From assembly GCA_965646445.1 (NCBI GenBank), contig CBFFZW010000007.1, positions 34,119-98,118 on the forward strand: a DNA stretch of 64,000 nucleotides, read 5' to 3'. The DNA comes from UBA11524 sp965646445. Lineage in GTDB: Bacteria; Bacillota; Clostridia; Christensenellales; Aristaeellaceae. Below are positions 51,801-60,528 of this stretch, in pieces (position 1 is the first letter of the stretch; each line of letters opens with the position of its first letter). A program made the translations under genes and the position numbers. The notes below the pieces were generated by a model. The model did not search any database, had not been told where the DNA came from, and saw nothing but the letters and a program-made list of their open reading frames with translations.

Positions 51801-52723
51801 AGTACTTCATTCTCCCCCCCGGCCCGGTGGGCTACCTCTTCGGCAAGCTGACCCCGGTGCGCCAGGAGATCGTCAAGGGCGACCGGCGGGCCGTGGCCGT
51901 CAGCCTGGCCACCAAGGACAGCCTGGTGGTCAACCACAGCGTGTTCGGCGGCATCGTCCGGGATAAGGCCACCGACAAGCCCTGCCTGTTCATCCCCTCC
52001 CTGAGCTACAACGCGGAGATGGATGAAGTCCTGCTGCGCATCCGCACCGAGGCGGAGCTGAACGACGACGGCGGCTATGTCACCGACCGCAACGGCGACC
52101 TGGTCTGGGGCGGACGAACCATGCGCATCAGCTGGATCGCCGGACGGCGGATGCACGAGCTGGGCGTGGACGCGGTCTGCCTGAACAACAGCGGCGTCGG
52201 CCTGACCCTGCGGCTGGAAGACCTGCTCTCCCAGGAGATGCAGGACTATGTCGCCGACCAGGGCGGGGATCTCAAAAAGGTGTACTTCCGCATGGAGGTG
52301 CTGCCCCGCGAGACCATCCCCGAGGATATGAGCGGGCTTCAGCCCGTCACCAAGGCCTATGACCTGGCGGTGTACATGGTCATCGACCGCCAGGAGACGG
52401 ACGTGACCGCCCTGCTGCCCGGGCTCACCGCCGCCATGGAAATGGAAAGCACCGCCGACCTGCTGCGGGCCATGGAGCGCTACAATGAAGAAACCTTCGC
52501 TGTCGAGTTCACCCTGGCCCAGAAATCCGGCGACGATGCCTCCGCCCGGATGACCACCACCCTGGTGGAGCCCTTCCTCACCGACCCGCTGGATGTCGCC
52601 TGGCCTCAGATGATGGACACCGCCCGTTACCTGCTGATGCCGCTGGAAGCCTCCGGCACCCTCTGCGCCGTCCGCGCGCCGCTCCCCGAGGAACCGGTCG
52701 AAGCGACGGCGGCCCCGATCTGA
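48860..52723 (+). CDS. Large secreted protein with Thr/Pro repeat stalk and MBG-like domain
   Basis: 1287 residues. Signal peptide (ALA|EL); Thr/Pro/Glu/Ala stalk of (x-E/A-P-T) units at about 30-105; a small Cys-rich unit (about 110-145, four Cys); beta-helix-like repetitive region (about 160-650); MBG-like domain at about 830-980 ('ITYTGRHLNDDGIP', 'YLVGTVDIPFAITRAVLTI'). No LPXTG sorting motif or C-terminal membrane segment is present, so it is probably released or held by unknown means. ATG 48860 follows GGAGG by 8 bases. Likely wall or surface function; no enzyme motif found. Confidence 0.88.
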   Translation: MFMNRVVACLLALCMLFSGTALAELATPTDLDPTPTVVPDVTPSPTPTEEPTAEPTQAPTETPTPTAEPTETPTAAPTEAPTQAPTEEPTQTPEPTPTAEPTQAPWDEAQCDHANENCLQAPPCGAADCTHIGLDAHGLEIPLCEKGRWLLNQQDALIREQGPRKARSMRATVIDLNKADATIWRSGVYTVQGGNLRPGASLTIAENRLVVLTLNEVTLETLSVQASSQVTLSLGQVSALTALRLGRKAELTVLEGGAVAIERVEKTEQEPGQIKVQGGSVRMTAEEAKGRAMLVFDAPGIRAVTVEGQPYAANCPDAKGQCCLWLPSPDAGKHWVGTVTDGTLAVVQEDSLPQETPSAITPGTSNALQANTAYELSGAIQAGTLLTIDQPGVTLVLRDVTFADPLIEAFQPYTLYTKGDTTLGGLGGSGAVTIINEGLLTLHGTLPANIDISGGAVMLDAVPAGYTAHSVGVPLTRQALTVDGQARPLLIVGSSIALPALSGGASYAIDTNDQTITVTTVQAGQRAFRLTDAAPQADAGNAQSFTVEGDGRYVDGAISAAGTTASATLRNVLLQSAGSVLRLDGEHLTLALEGDNALRSTGSPAITLAGGSTVSLDARSGRLLLSGQQDLTGVTLLGNIKVEPEPAAPHLSLMIRDASGNPVPNTDLTLMAGGQTWQMKTHYDGSLHLWGMESLQGGAIAAQSGDTVYTAVVMGGQEDVTPGLSLSGLTCESLPNGDLRVTFSCPGAGTLGLQMLSGDAAMPDTFLASATQINVSNGQAVISGIAAGQDVTLRPYAATAEGAALNDRTADGFQFGERVVYHHRGPWAPAEGSMDRAYTGRAYKASIANLPEGAKITYTGRHLNDDGIPFLVGDYVMHITIPEGHPDYLVGTVDIPFAITRAVLTIVPAPNQEKYAGEMDPVFDYEVRGLLEGDQLYGELWREEGEEPGNYRFVLDGFECEDWYTLRIASNAYVFTILPGEYFILPPGPVGYLFGKLTPVRQEIVKGDRRAVAVSLATKDSLVVNHSVFGGIVRDKATDKPCLFIPSLSYNAEMDEVLLRIRTEAELNDDGGYVTDRNGDLVWGGRTMRISWIAGRRMHELGVDAVCLNNSGVGLTLRLEDLLSQEMQDYVADQGGDLKKVYFRMEVLPRETIPEDMSGLQPVTKAYDLAVYMVIDRQETDVTALLPGLTAAMEMESTADLLRAMERYNEETFAVEFTLAQKSGDDASARMTTTLVEPFLTDPLDVAWPQMMDTARYLLMPLEASGTLCAVRAPLPEEPVEATAAPI

Positions 52724-52730
52724 TACGAAA

Positions 52731-52750
52731 AAAGCGGCCTATGTCGCTTT
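52731..52750 (+). terminator. Short hairpin after the large secreted protein gene
   Basis: AAAGCG-GCCTATGT-CGCTTT. Its 3' arm and loop read ATGTCGC, as in the intergenic repeat loop CACATGTCGC. It lies 8 bases after the stop in sense orientation. Confidence 0.5.
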
Positions 52751-52760
52751 GTCGACAACC

Positions 52761-52798
52761 AAAGGCGCTGCCACAGGAACAATTGTGGCAGCGCCTTT
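52761..52798. terminator. Bidirectional terminator between convergent genes
   Basis: Fifteen-base perfect stem AAAGGCGCTGCCACA / TGTGGCAGCGCCTTT with an 8-base loop. The A and T ends allow termination from both the large-secreted-protein gene (plus) and the phosphatase gene (minus). Confidence 0.85.
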
Positions 52799-52809
52799 TA
52801 TGATGCTTT

Positions 52810-53256
52810 TCACTTTTTCATCTGCCGCAGAAGCCCCTCGCAGCCTTCCCGGATGTCCGCATACGCGATATCGAACCGATCCGAATACCAGGGATCGCTC
52901 ACATCCCCGGGCCGGTCGGTGAAGGACATCAGCAGCCTCAGCTTGCCGTCGGGATCGTCCCCGACAATCCGCCGCATGGCGTTCATGTTCCAGCGATCCA
53001 TACCAATGATGAGGTCATAGGCCGCGTAATCCGCTTTGACCAGCTGGCGGGCCCGATGCGGCTCACAGGGAATCCCATGGCGGGCCAGCTCCGCCCGGGC
53101 CCTGGGATCCACCGGGTTGCCGATTTCCTCCCGGCTGACGGCACAGGAGTCCACCTCCACATCCCGCCGCCCCTGCTGGCGCGCCAGATGCCTCAAAATC
53201 ATTTCCGCCATGGGACTTCGGCAGATGTTGCCGTGGCAGACGAAAAGCACCTTCAT
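52810..53256 (-). CDS. Low-molecular-weight protein-tyrosine phosphatase
   Basis: 148 residues. The P-loop CHGNICRS (C7-x5-R13) is at the N-terminus as in all family members, and the general acid is the Asp in 'DPWYS' (about residue 121). It dephosphorylates phosphotyrosine or low-mass phosphoesters in the cytosol. No tyrosine kinase gene is adjacent, though the FHA and PBP proteins of this window have Tyr-rich tails. Separated by 24 bases from the serine hydrolase gene upstream. Confidence 0.96.
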   Translation of the reverse strand: MKVLFVCHGNICRSPMAEMILRHLARQQGRRDVEVDSCAVSREEIGNPVDPRARAELARHGIPCEPHRARQLVKADYAAYDLIIGMDRWNMNAMRRIVGDDPDGKLRLLMSFTDRPGDVSDPWYSDRFDIAYADIREGCEGLLRQMKK

Positions 53257-53280
53257 TCCTTTTCCCCCCGCTGTTTCCGC

Positions 53281-54456
53281 TTACCGGATCACCTTGTCCT
53301 CCGTGCCGCTGTAACGCTGCCAGCACAGATCGAACAGCCGCCGGGACAGGTTGGCGATGTGGTCGCTCATTTTGTTGTTGCAGCCGTTGGTGACCAGGGC
53401 AAAGACAAAGGATGTCTCCGGGTCGTAATAGACGTTGCACAGGATGCCTTCGGACATGCCCTGATGGCCGTAGATCATCCGGCCCTTGACCAGGTTATCC
53501 ATGCGATTCACGCACAATCCATAGGGCGAGGAAATCTTCACGGCGCCCTTGTCCTTCTGGTCGGCCATCATTTCCGCCACGGTTTCCGACTGCAGGATGG
53601 TTTCGCCGTCCAGGGAGCCGCCATTGCACAGCAGCATACCCACGCGGCAGAGATCCTCGCCCTTGAACCACAGCGCGCCGATGGTCAGCTCGTTATGCCG
53701 GTCTGGATTCACGGAGGCGTCCCATTCGGAAGCCAGGACGCGGCTTCGGGCCCGGGTCACGGAGCCGTCCGCCCCATACTGGGTGGCAATCCAGGCCGGG
53801 TGCTGAAGCAGCGACGGATGATAGGCGGCGTCGATCCCCAGGGGGGCAAAGAAATCCTCCGTGATGGAGTCGTTGAGGTTTTTCCCCGCGACGGTTTCGA
53901 TCAGGCTGCCCATGATGCCCGCGCCGAAGTTGCTGTAACGGTACTTGCTGCCGGGCTTCTCCTGATAAAAGCTGCCGCTGCGCCTTTTGCCGGTGAGAAT
54001 CTCCGACAGGGTGTACTTCCCGGCGGAATACGCGCCGTAGGGATTCAGGGAGGAGGTGTGCGTCATCAGATGCCGGAGGGTGACCTCCGCCTTTTTCGCC
54101 TTGGGGTTGTACACCTCATAGCCCAGATAATCGCCGATGCCCTTGTCCAGGTCGATCAGGCCGCGCTCCACCAGCTGCATCATGTGGATGCCGGAGATCA
54201 TCTTGGTCACCGACGCCGTACGGAAGTAGGTCTCCGCCGTCACCAGCTCCTTGGTTCTTTTGTCCGCATAGCCGTAAAGACGATGGTAGACGATTTCGCC
54301 GTCCTTGGCAACGTAGAGCGCCCCGCCCACGGTCTTATAGCTCTTGAAGGCCTTGGTGACGGCCAGCTCAAAGGCTTCGTCCTCCTCCGCCAGTGCGCCC
54401 AGAGGCACGCACAGGCAAAGCGCCATCAGCATACAGCAAACCCTGCGGAAAAACAT
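53281..54456 (-). CDS. Secreted serine hydrolase, class C beta-lactamase/D,D-peptidase fold
   Basis: 391 residues with a signal peptide (ALA|EE). Active-site motifs: SVTK (SxxK, about 80), YSN (YxN, about 170) and HQG (HxG, about 325). It has 'LRHLMTHTSSL', a typical landmark. ATG 54456 lies 8 bases after GGAGG. Such proteins are esterases or D-aminopeptidases; true beta-lactamase activity cannot be inferred from sequence alone. Confidence 0.93.
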   Translation of the reverse strand: MFFRRVCCMLMALCLCVPLGALAEEDEAFELAVTKAFKSYKTVGGALYVAKDGEIVYHRLYGYADKRTKELVTAETYFRTASVTKMISGIHMMQLVERGLIDLDKGIGDYLGYEVYNPKAKKAEVTLRHLMTHTSSLNPYGAYSAGKYTLSEILTGKRRSGSFYQEKPGSKYRYSNFGAGIMGSLIETVAGKNLNDSITEDFFAPLGIDAAYHPSLLQHPAWIATQYGADGSVTRARSRVLASEWDASVNPDRHNELTIGALWFKGEDLCRVGMLLCNGGSLDGETILQSETVAEMMADQKDKGAVKISSPYGLCVNRMDNLVKGRMIYGHQGMSEGILCNVYYDPETSFVFALVTNGCNNKMSDHIANLSRRLFDLCWQRYSGTEDKVIR

Positions 54457-54720
54457 AGCCATTCCCTCCACGATGCCTGCGCCACGCCATGCCTGCGCAC
54501 AACGCTGTACCGCCCATCCCGCAGGCGGCTTCTGGAAAAATGCGTATTAACACTTGTAAATTGATTATATCATGTCGATTTCTGAAAGTACACCCAAATT
54601 TTTGATTTTCCCCAAAGAAAAACAATAAAAGGCGGAAGCGAGGACAGTTTTTGCCCCGCGGATGGCGGAAAACCCTTTCATCCCCTTTTGCATATGCTGT
54701 GGGGTAAGGGGGGAAGCGGT

Positions 54721-55221
54721 ATGCTGCTGCATCCATATGACCGGGAGGCCGCCGTCTTGTACGCCCATCAGTGGGCTTATGGCCGGAACCCGCTTTACTA
54801 CGATTACGAGCGTCTGGGCGGGGACTGCACCAACTTCGCGTCCCAGTGCATCTATGCCGGGAGCGGCGTCATGAACTACACGCCGACCTTTGGCTGGTAC
54901 TACATCGACGCCAATCGGAAGGCCCCTGCCTGGACAGGCGTACCCTACTTGTACAATTTTCTGACCAGGAGCAAGGCGTCCGTCGGGCCGACGGCGAGGC
55001 CCTGCCGAATGGATGAGCTGGTTCCGGGAGATTTGGTTCAGCTTTCCTTTAACGGAGAAACCTACAAGCACTCGCCCATCGTCGTGGCTGTCGGCTACCC
55101 GGTGACGCCGGACAATATCCTGGTTGCCGCCCACAGCGATGACGCGGATCATCGGCCTCTGTCCACCTACCCATACAAGAAAATACGGTGCTTGCACATC
55201 ACCGGCGTTCTGCGGCCCTGA
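54721..55221 (+). CDS. Amidase-like (Amidase_6/NlpC-type cysteine) protein
   Basis: 166 residues. 'YDRLGGDCTNFASQC'-like sequence (ERLGGDCTNFASQCIYAG, about 31-48) is the catalytic-Cys region of the Amidase_6 family, with 'PGDLVQL', 'HSPIVVAVG' (His) and 'AAHSDD' downstream. No signal peptide is seen, unlike many spore- or wall-related relatives. ATG 54721 follows GGGGGA. Likely cleaves a peptide or amide; targets unknown. Confidence 0.85.
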   Translation: MLLHPYDREAAVLYAHQWAYGRNPLYYDYERLGGDCTNFASQCIYAGSGVMNYTPTFGWYYIDANRKAPAWTGVPYLYNFLTRSKASVGPTARPCRMDELVPGDLVQLSFNGETYKHSPIVVAVGYPVTPDNILVAAHSDDADHRPLSTYPYKKIRCLHITGVLRP

Positions 55222-55542
55222 GCTTTGCTTCTTTGTTAACAAGGGCCATATCTCCGCAGAAAAAAACTCCCGCCTTGATTAAGGCGGGAGCACAGACTAT
55301 CTACAAACGATTGAGAAACAGCTGAGTTGATTGCCGTCTGCAAGACTGCAATCGTATCCGCCGGCTTTGCTGGCGGGGCGGGGAGTTTTTCGTAGCAAAA
55401 TGTCATTTTGCAGAGAAAAACATTCTTTAGTTTCTCTCGACAAAGTGGCATCGCCACTTTGTCGAAACCCAAAACTCCCACCTTGGTTAAGGCGGGAGCA
55501 GCTTGCCACGAAAATGGCTTTCGCCACCTTCATGGAATGGGC
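55222..55542. repeat. Structured intergenic stretch downstream of oppA (tandem terminators)
   Basis: No gene is supported here. On the minus strand, from oppA: a hairpin CTCCCGCCTT/AAGGTGGGAG (55471-55500) with TTTT, the shared stem CGACAAAGTGGC-GAT-GCCACTTTGTCG (55438-55464), then GC-rich stems near 55360-55385, and a near copy of the first hairpin, CTCCCGCCTT-AATC-AAGGCGGGAG followed by TTTTTT (55261-55290). The two 30-bp hairpin copies are direct repeats. One mismatch is a G.U pair only in minus-strand RNA. Frames through it encode no recognisable protein. Confidence 0.75.
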
Positions 55543-57348
55543 TTACTTGTTCACCGTGCAGTGCATGAAGTACTTGTAGCCCAGGGGGTTGGAGAAGAAG
55601 CCCTCCACGCTGTCATCCAGCATGTAGATGTCGGTGTAGAAGTACAGGGGGATGAGGCAGCCGGAAGCCATCAGCATATCCTCGGCGATGTGCATCATGG
55701 CATAGCGGTTGGCGCTGTCGGTGCAGGACTTGATGGCGTTGATGAGCACGTCATAGGTCTGAGCCCAGGTGCCGTTCTCCACCTTCACGTCCAGGCCGTA
55801 AGGCGTCAGATCCAGGCTGTACATGGCCAGGTCGGCATGGGCGCCCTTGCCGTACTGGATGTCGTTGTTGCCGGAGCCGGAAACCCACATATCCAGGAAG
55901 CAGATGGGATCGTTGTAGTCGGCCAGCCAGCCGTTGCGGGCCATGAAGTAGTCGCCGTTCTTGCGGGTGTTCAGGAAGGTATTCCACTCCTGGTTGCTCA
56001 GGTTGACGGTGATGCCAACGCCGGCCAGCACGCCCTGGATGTATTCGCCGATGGCCTGATGGCCGCCGCCGTTATTGTACAGGTAGTCCAGGGAGGGCAC
56101 GTCGGTGAACATGCCGGTGGCCTCGTCATAGGCATAGTACTTCTTCAGGGTCGCCATGGCGGCGTCCCAGTTGTCCATGTAGGCGTCCTCGGAGGTGTTC
56201 CAGTAGCCGTCGAATTCGTCGGAGGTACCGGCGTTCTTGTAGAACTCGGAGCCGTCAGCGTCGGTCATGCCCATGGCCACGAAGCTGGAGGCGGGCACCT
56301 GACCGGCCTGGCCGATCTCGGTGACGATGTAGTTGCGGTCCAGCAGCAGGCCCAGCGCGTTGCGGATCTCCGCGCGGGCAGCCTCGGCTTCCGCACCGGT
56401 CAGCTCGCTGGAGGCGGGCAGGATTTCCTTGTTGACGTTCCAGCAGGCGTAGTAGGTGCCGATCTGGCCGGCCACCACAAACTCCGTGGGATACTTCTCC
56501 TTCAGGGAAGCGATCTCGGAGGTGGGCACGGAGTCAATCAACTGCCAGGCGCCGTTCTCGAAGTCGGCCAGCATGTTGTTGTCGGCATCGGACAGGTAGC
56601 ACTCCAGCACGTCCATGGTGACGGTATCGGCCTTGAAGTAGTTGGGGTTCTTGGTCAGGGTGATCTTGCTGTTGTGCGCCCAGCTGGACATGACGTACGG
56701 GCCGTTGCACACATAGGTGGAGGGATCGGTGGCCCAGGCTTCGCTGGCAACCACGTCCTCGCGCACGGGCAGGTAGGTGGGGAAGGCCAGCAGCTCGTTC
56801 CAGTAGGCCACGGCGTTGTTCAGCGTCACGGTCAGGGTCTTGTCATCCACGGCGGTGACAGCCAGCTTGGCGTCGGGGTTGAGCAGGTTGCCTTCCTCGT
56901 CCGCCTCGTACATTTCGGCATAGCCCTTGACGACCTCGAACATGTAGCCGTAGTCAGCGCCCAGGGCGGGGGAAGCGGCGCGCTGCCAGGCATACTCGAA
57001 GTCCTTGGCGGTCAGCGGCTGGCCGTCGGACCAGGTCAGGCCGTCCACCAGGGTGTAGGTGTAGGTGGCGGTGCCGTCCTCGTTCATCACGGGATCAGGC
57101 AGCTCCACGGCGCATTCGGGGACGATGGTCAGGCTGCCGTTCTCGTCCTGGGACCAGGTGGCCAGACCGGAGAACAGGTGAGCGATCATGGTCGCGCCGT
57201 CCACAGCGGAGTTGAGGGCGGGATCCAGGGTATCGGGCTCGGAAGCCAGGCAGACAGCCAGGGTGGACGGAGCGTCCTCAGCCACGGCAGCCAGGCCGCA
57301 GGAGAGCGCCATCACCATGGCCAGCACGAGGGCAATGAGCTTCTTCAT
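55543..57348 (-). CDS. oppA: Oligopeptide ABC transporter binding protein OppA
   Basis: 601 residues, SBP family 5. Signal peptide about 24 residues (LAAVA|ED); a cysteine in its core (LSCG) is not a standard lipobox. Features: 'EPDTLDPALNSAVDGATMIAHLFSGL' region (the family's N-terminal signature), 'LTWSDGQPLTAKDFEYAWQR' and 'NGPYVMSSW'. Last gene of the opp operon, after a hairpin, with an AAGGAGG site. Binds peptides outside the membrane. Confidence 0.94.
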   Translation of the reverse strand: MKKLIALVLAMVMALSCGLAAVAEDAPSTLAVCLASEPDTLDPALNSAVDGATMIAHLFSGLATWSQDENGSLTIVPECAVELPDPVMNEDGTATYTYTLVDGLTWSDGQPLTAKDFEYAWQRAASPALGADYGYMFEVVKGYAEMYEADEEGNLLNPDAKLAVTAVDDKTLTVTLNNAVAYWNELLAFPTYLPVREDVVASEAWATDPSTYVCNGPYVMSSWAHNSKITLTKNPNYFKADTVTMDVLECYLSDADNNMLADFENGAWQLIDSVPTSEIASLKEKYPTEFVVAGQIGTYYACWNVNKEILPASSELTGAEAEAARAEIRNALGLLLDRNYIVTEIGQAGQVPASSFVAMGMTDADGSEFYKNAGTSDEFDGYWNTSEDAYMDNWDAAMATLKKYYAYDEATGMFTDVPSLDYLYNNGGGHQAIGEYIQGVLAGVGITVNLSNQEWNTFLNTRKNGDYFMARNGWLADYNDPICFLDMWVSGSGNNDIQYGKGAHADLAMYSLDLTPYGLDVKVENGTWAQTYDVLINAIKSCTDSANRYAMMHIAEDMLMASGCLIPLYFYTDIYMLDDSVEGFFSNPLGYKYFMHCTVNK

Positions 57349-57384
57349 GGTTTGTTCCTCCTTCAAAAATAGGATGAATCTATC

Positions 57385-57403
57385 AAAAATGCGAGATCGC
57401 ATC
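57385..57403 (-). terminator. Attenuator-type hairpin between oppF and oppA
   Basis: Minus strand ATGCGA-TC-TCGCAT followed by TTTTTG. Small stem, so partial termination or a processing point that changes the OppA ratio. Confidence 0.5.
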
Positions 57404-57443
57404 TTTGAACGTGGGAAATGGGGAACGTTGGAGAATGTCGGGT

Positions 57444-58425
<982 letters not shown>

Positions 58426-58433
<8 letters not shown>

Positions 58434-59439
58434 TGGGCTTCCCCCCTTCCAGCGTCCCGACGCCCTGATCGACGGCTTCCTTGACGTTCATCCAGCAGGC
58501 GGCGTGGTGATCGTCGTTGATAATCATACGTTCCGGCCGCTGGGTGAGGCAGATCTTCATCGCCCGGTCGCACCGGGGGGCGAAGGGACAGCCCTTGGGC
58601 ATGTTCAGCAGGTCGATGGGGGTGCCGGTAATCGGCTGAAGGCGCTGACCGTTGTTGGCCGCCGTGGGGATGGAGCGCATCAGGCCCTTGGTGTATTCAT
58701 GGCAGGGGCGGTAGAAGATCTCGTCCGCCGTGCCCTGCTCGCAGATGGAACCGGCGTACATCACCACCACCTCGTCGCACAGCTGCGCCACCACGCCCAG
58801 GTCATGGGTAATCATGATGATGGCCATGCCCAGCTTGCGCTGGAGGTCCTGCATCAGCTCGAGAATCTGCGCCTGAATGGTCACGTCCAGGGCCGTGGTG
58901 GGCTCGTCGGCAATGAGGATGTCCGGCTCGCAGGCCAGGGCCATGGCGATCATCACCCGCTGGCGCATGCCGCCGGAAAGCTCGAAGGGGTACTGCTTGA
59001 GCCGCTTTTCCGGCTCGTTGACGTTGACCAGCCGCAGCATTTCCAGCGCCCGCTCCCGGGCCTGACGGCGGTTGCGCTTGGTGTGCAGCAGGATGGCCTC
59101 CATCAGCTGATGGCCCACGATGTAGGTGGGGTTCAGGGAGGTCATGGGATCCTGGAAGATGATGGAGATGCGGTTGCCCCGCACCGTGCGCAACAGCTTT
59201 TCATCCGCGCCCACCAGCTCCTGGCCGTCCAGCTTCACGCTGCCGCTGACGATCCTGCCCGTGGGGGCGAGAATCTGCATGATGGAGTAGGCCGTCACCG
59301 ACTTGCCCGAGCCGGATTCGCCCACAATGCCCAGCACCTTGCCGTGATCCAGCTGGAACGATACGCCGTCCACCGCCTTGACCTCGCCCGCGTCGGTGAA
59401 AAAGGAGGTATGAAGGTCCTTGACTTCCAGCAATGCCAT
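58426..59439 (-). CDS. oppD: Oligopeptide ABC transporter ATPase OppD
   Basis: 337 residues. Walker A GESGSGKS, signature SGGMRQR, Walker B DILIADEPTTALD, H-loop HDL, and the C-terminal oligo_HPY segment 'CPFAPRCDRAMKIC'. I prefer ATG 59439 (9 bases after GGAG); ATG 59445 is only 3 bases away. Confidence 0.95.
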
Positions 59440-59457
59440 CTTCATCCGCTCCTTTCA

Positions 59458-60516
59458 TCAGGCGTTCAGCTTGGGGTCGAAGGCGTCGCGCAGACCGTCG
59501 CCGAACAGGTTCAGCGACAGCACGATCAGGCAGATCACCAGCGCCGGGATGATGAGCCGGTAGGTGTAGGAGGTGATGCCATTGAGGGCGTCGGAGGCCA
59601 GGGAACCCAGGGAGGGCATGGGCGCGTTGACGCCCAGGCCCAGGAAGGAGAGGAAGCTCTCCGTGAAAATCGCGTTGGGAATCTGCAGGGCCGTGGAGAT
59701 GATGACCACGCTGATGCAGTTGGGCAGCAGATGCTTGCGGATGATCCACTTGCCCCTGGCACCGGTGGCCTGGGCGGACAGCACATACTCCTGCTCCCGC
59801 AGGGAAAGGATCTGACCGCGGATCAGCCGCGCCATGCTCACCCAGTACAGCAGGCCGAAGACGATGAACATGCTGATGATGTTGGCGCCGATTTTCTCCA
59901 GCACCGTGCCCTCCACATGGAGCACCTGGCCCAGCACCACTGCCAGCAGGATGACCACCAGCATGTCCGGCAGGGAGTAGATAATATCCACAATGCGCAT
60001 GATGAGCAGATCGACCTTGCCGCCGCAGTAACCCGCGATGGCGCCGATGGTCATGCCGATCACCAGCACGATGATGCTGGCGAAGAAGCCCACCGCCAGG
60101 GAAATGCGGGTGCCGTACACCACGCGGATGAAGTAATCGCGTCCGTGGGCGTCGGTGCCGAAAATGTGGGGGAACACGTCCTCCCCGGCCTCCATGCGCT
60201 TCAGCTCCGTCTTACCGTAGGTGAAAGGGGCCAGGTTGTTGTAAGAGCTGTCCGCGGGTCGGCCCGGGGTCACGCCCAGCATCTTATCATAGGAATAGGG
60301 CCACACCATGGGCAGGATAATGGACGCCAGGGTGATGAGCACAATCAGGATCAGGCTGACGGTGGCCACCTTATTTTTCAGCAGCCGCTTCACGCCGTCC
60401 TTGAAAAAGGTGGAGGAGGGGCGCATCTTGGCGATGTATTCCTTATCCGCCTCCGAGGCGGGCAGGAGGGCCTCCGGCGACAGGTGCAGGCTGAAGGGCT
60501 TGTTCTTGTTGAGCAT
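59458..60516 (-). CDS. oppC: Oligopeptide ABC transporter permease OppC
   Basis: 352 residues. OppC N-terminal domain followed by about six membrane segments. Visible: 'FGTDAHGRDYFIRVVYGTRISL' (FGTD--GRD--SR signature), EAA loop 'LSAQATGARGKWIIRKHLLPN', and 'DAFDPKL' near the end. Ribosome site AAGGAGG; starts 12 bases after oppB. Confidence 0.95.
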   Translation of the reverse strand: MLNKNKPFSLHLSPEALLPASEADKEYIAKMRPSSTFFKDGVKRLLKNKVATVSLILIVLITLASIILPMVWPYSYDKMLGVTPGRPADSSYNNLAPFTYGKTELKRMEAGEDVFPHIFGTDAHGRDYFIRVVYGTRISLAVGFFASIIVLVIGMTIGAIAGYCGGKVDLLIMRIVDIIYSLPDMLVVILLAVVLGQVLHVEGTVLEKIGANIISMFIVFGLLYWVSMARLIRGQILSLREQEYVLSAQATGARGKWIIRKHLLPNCISVVIISTALQIPNAIFTESFLSFLGLGVNAPMPSLGSLASDALNGITSYTYRLIIPALVICLIVLSLNLFGDGLRDAFDPKLNA

Positions 60517-60528
60517 GGTCGCGCCTCC

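Noticed and set aside
48578..52156. Open frame of 1192 codons antisense to the large secreted protein
   Set aside because: Long antisense frames arise from codon bias in GC-rich genes; translation is low-complexity and there is no ribosome site at its start.
55236..55533. Small minus-strand frames downstream of oppA
   Set aside because: They run through hairpins and direct repeats, have no ribosome site, and share peptide pieces only because the hairpin is duplicated.
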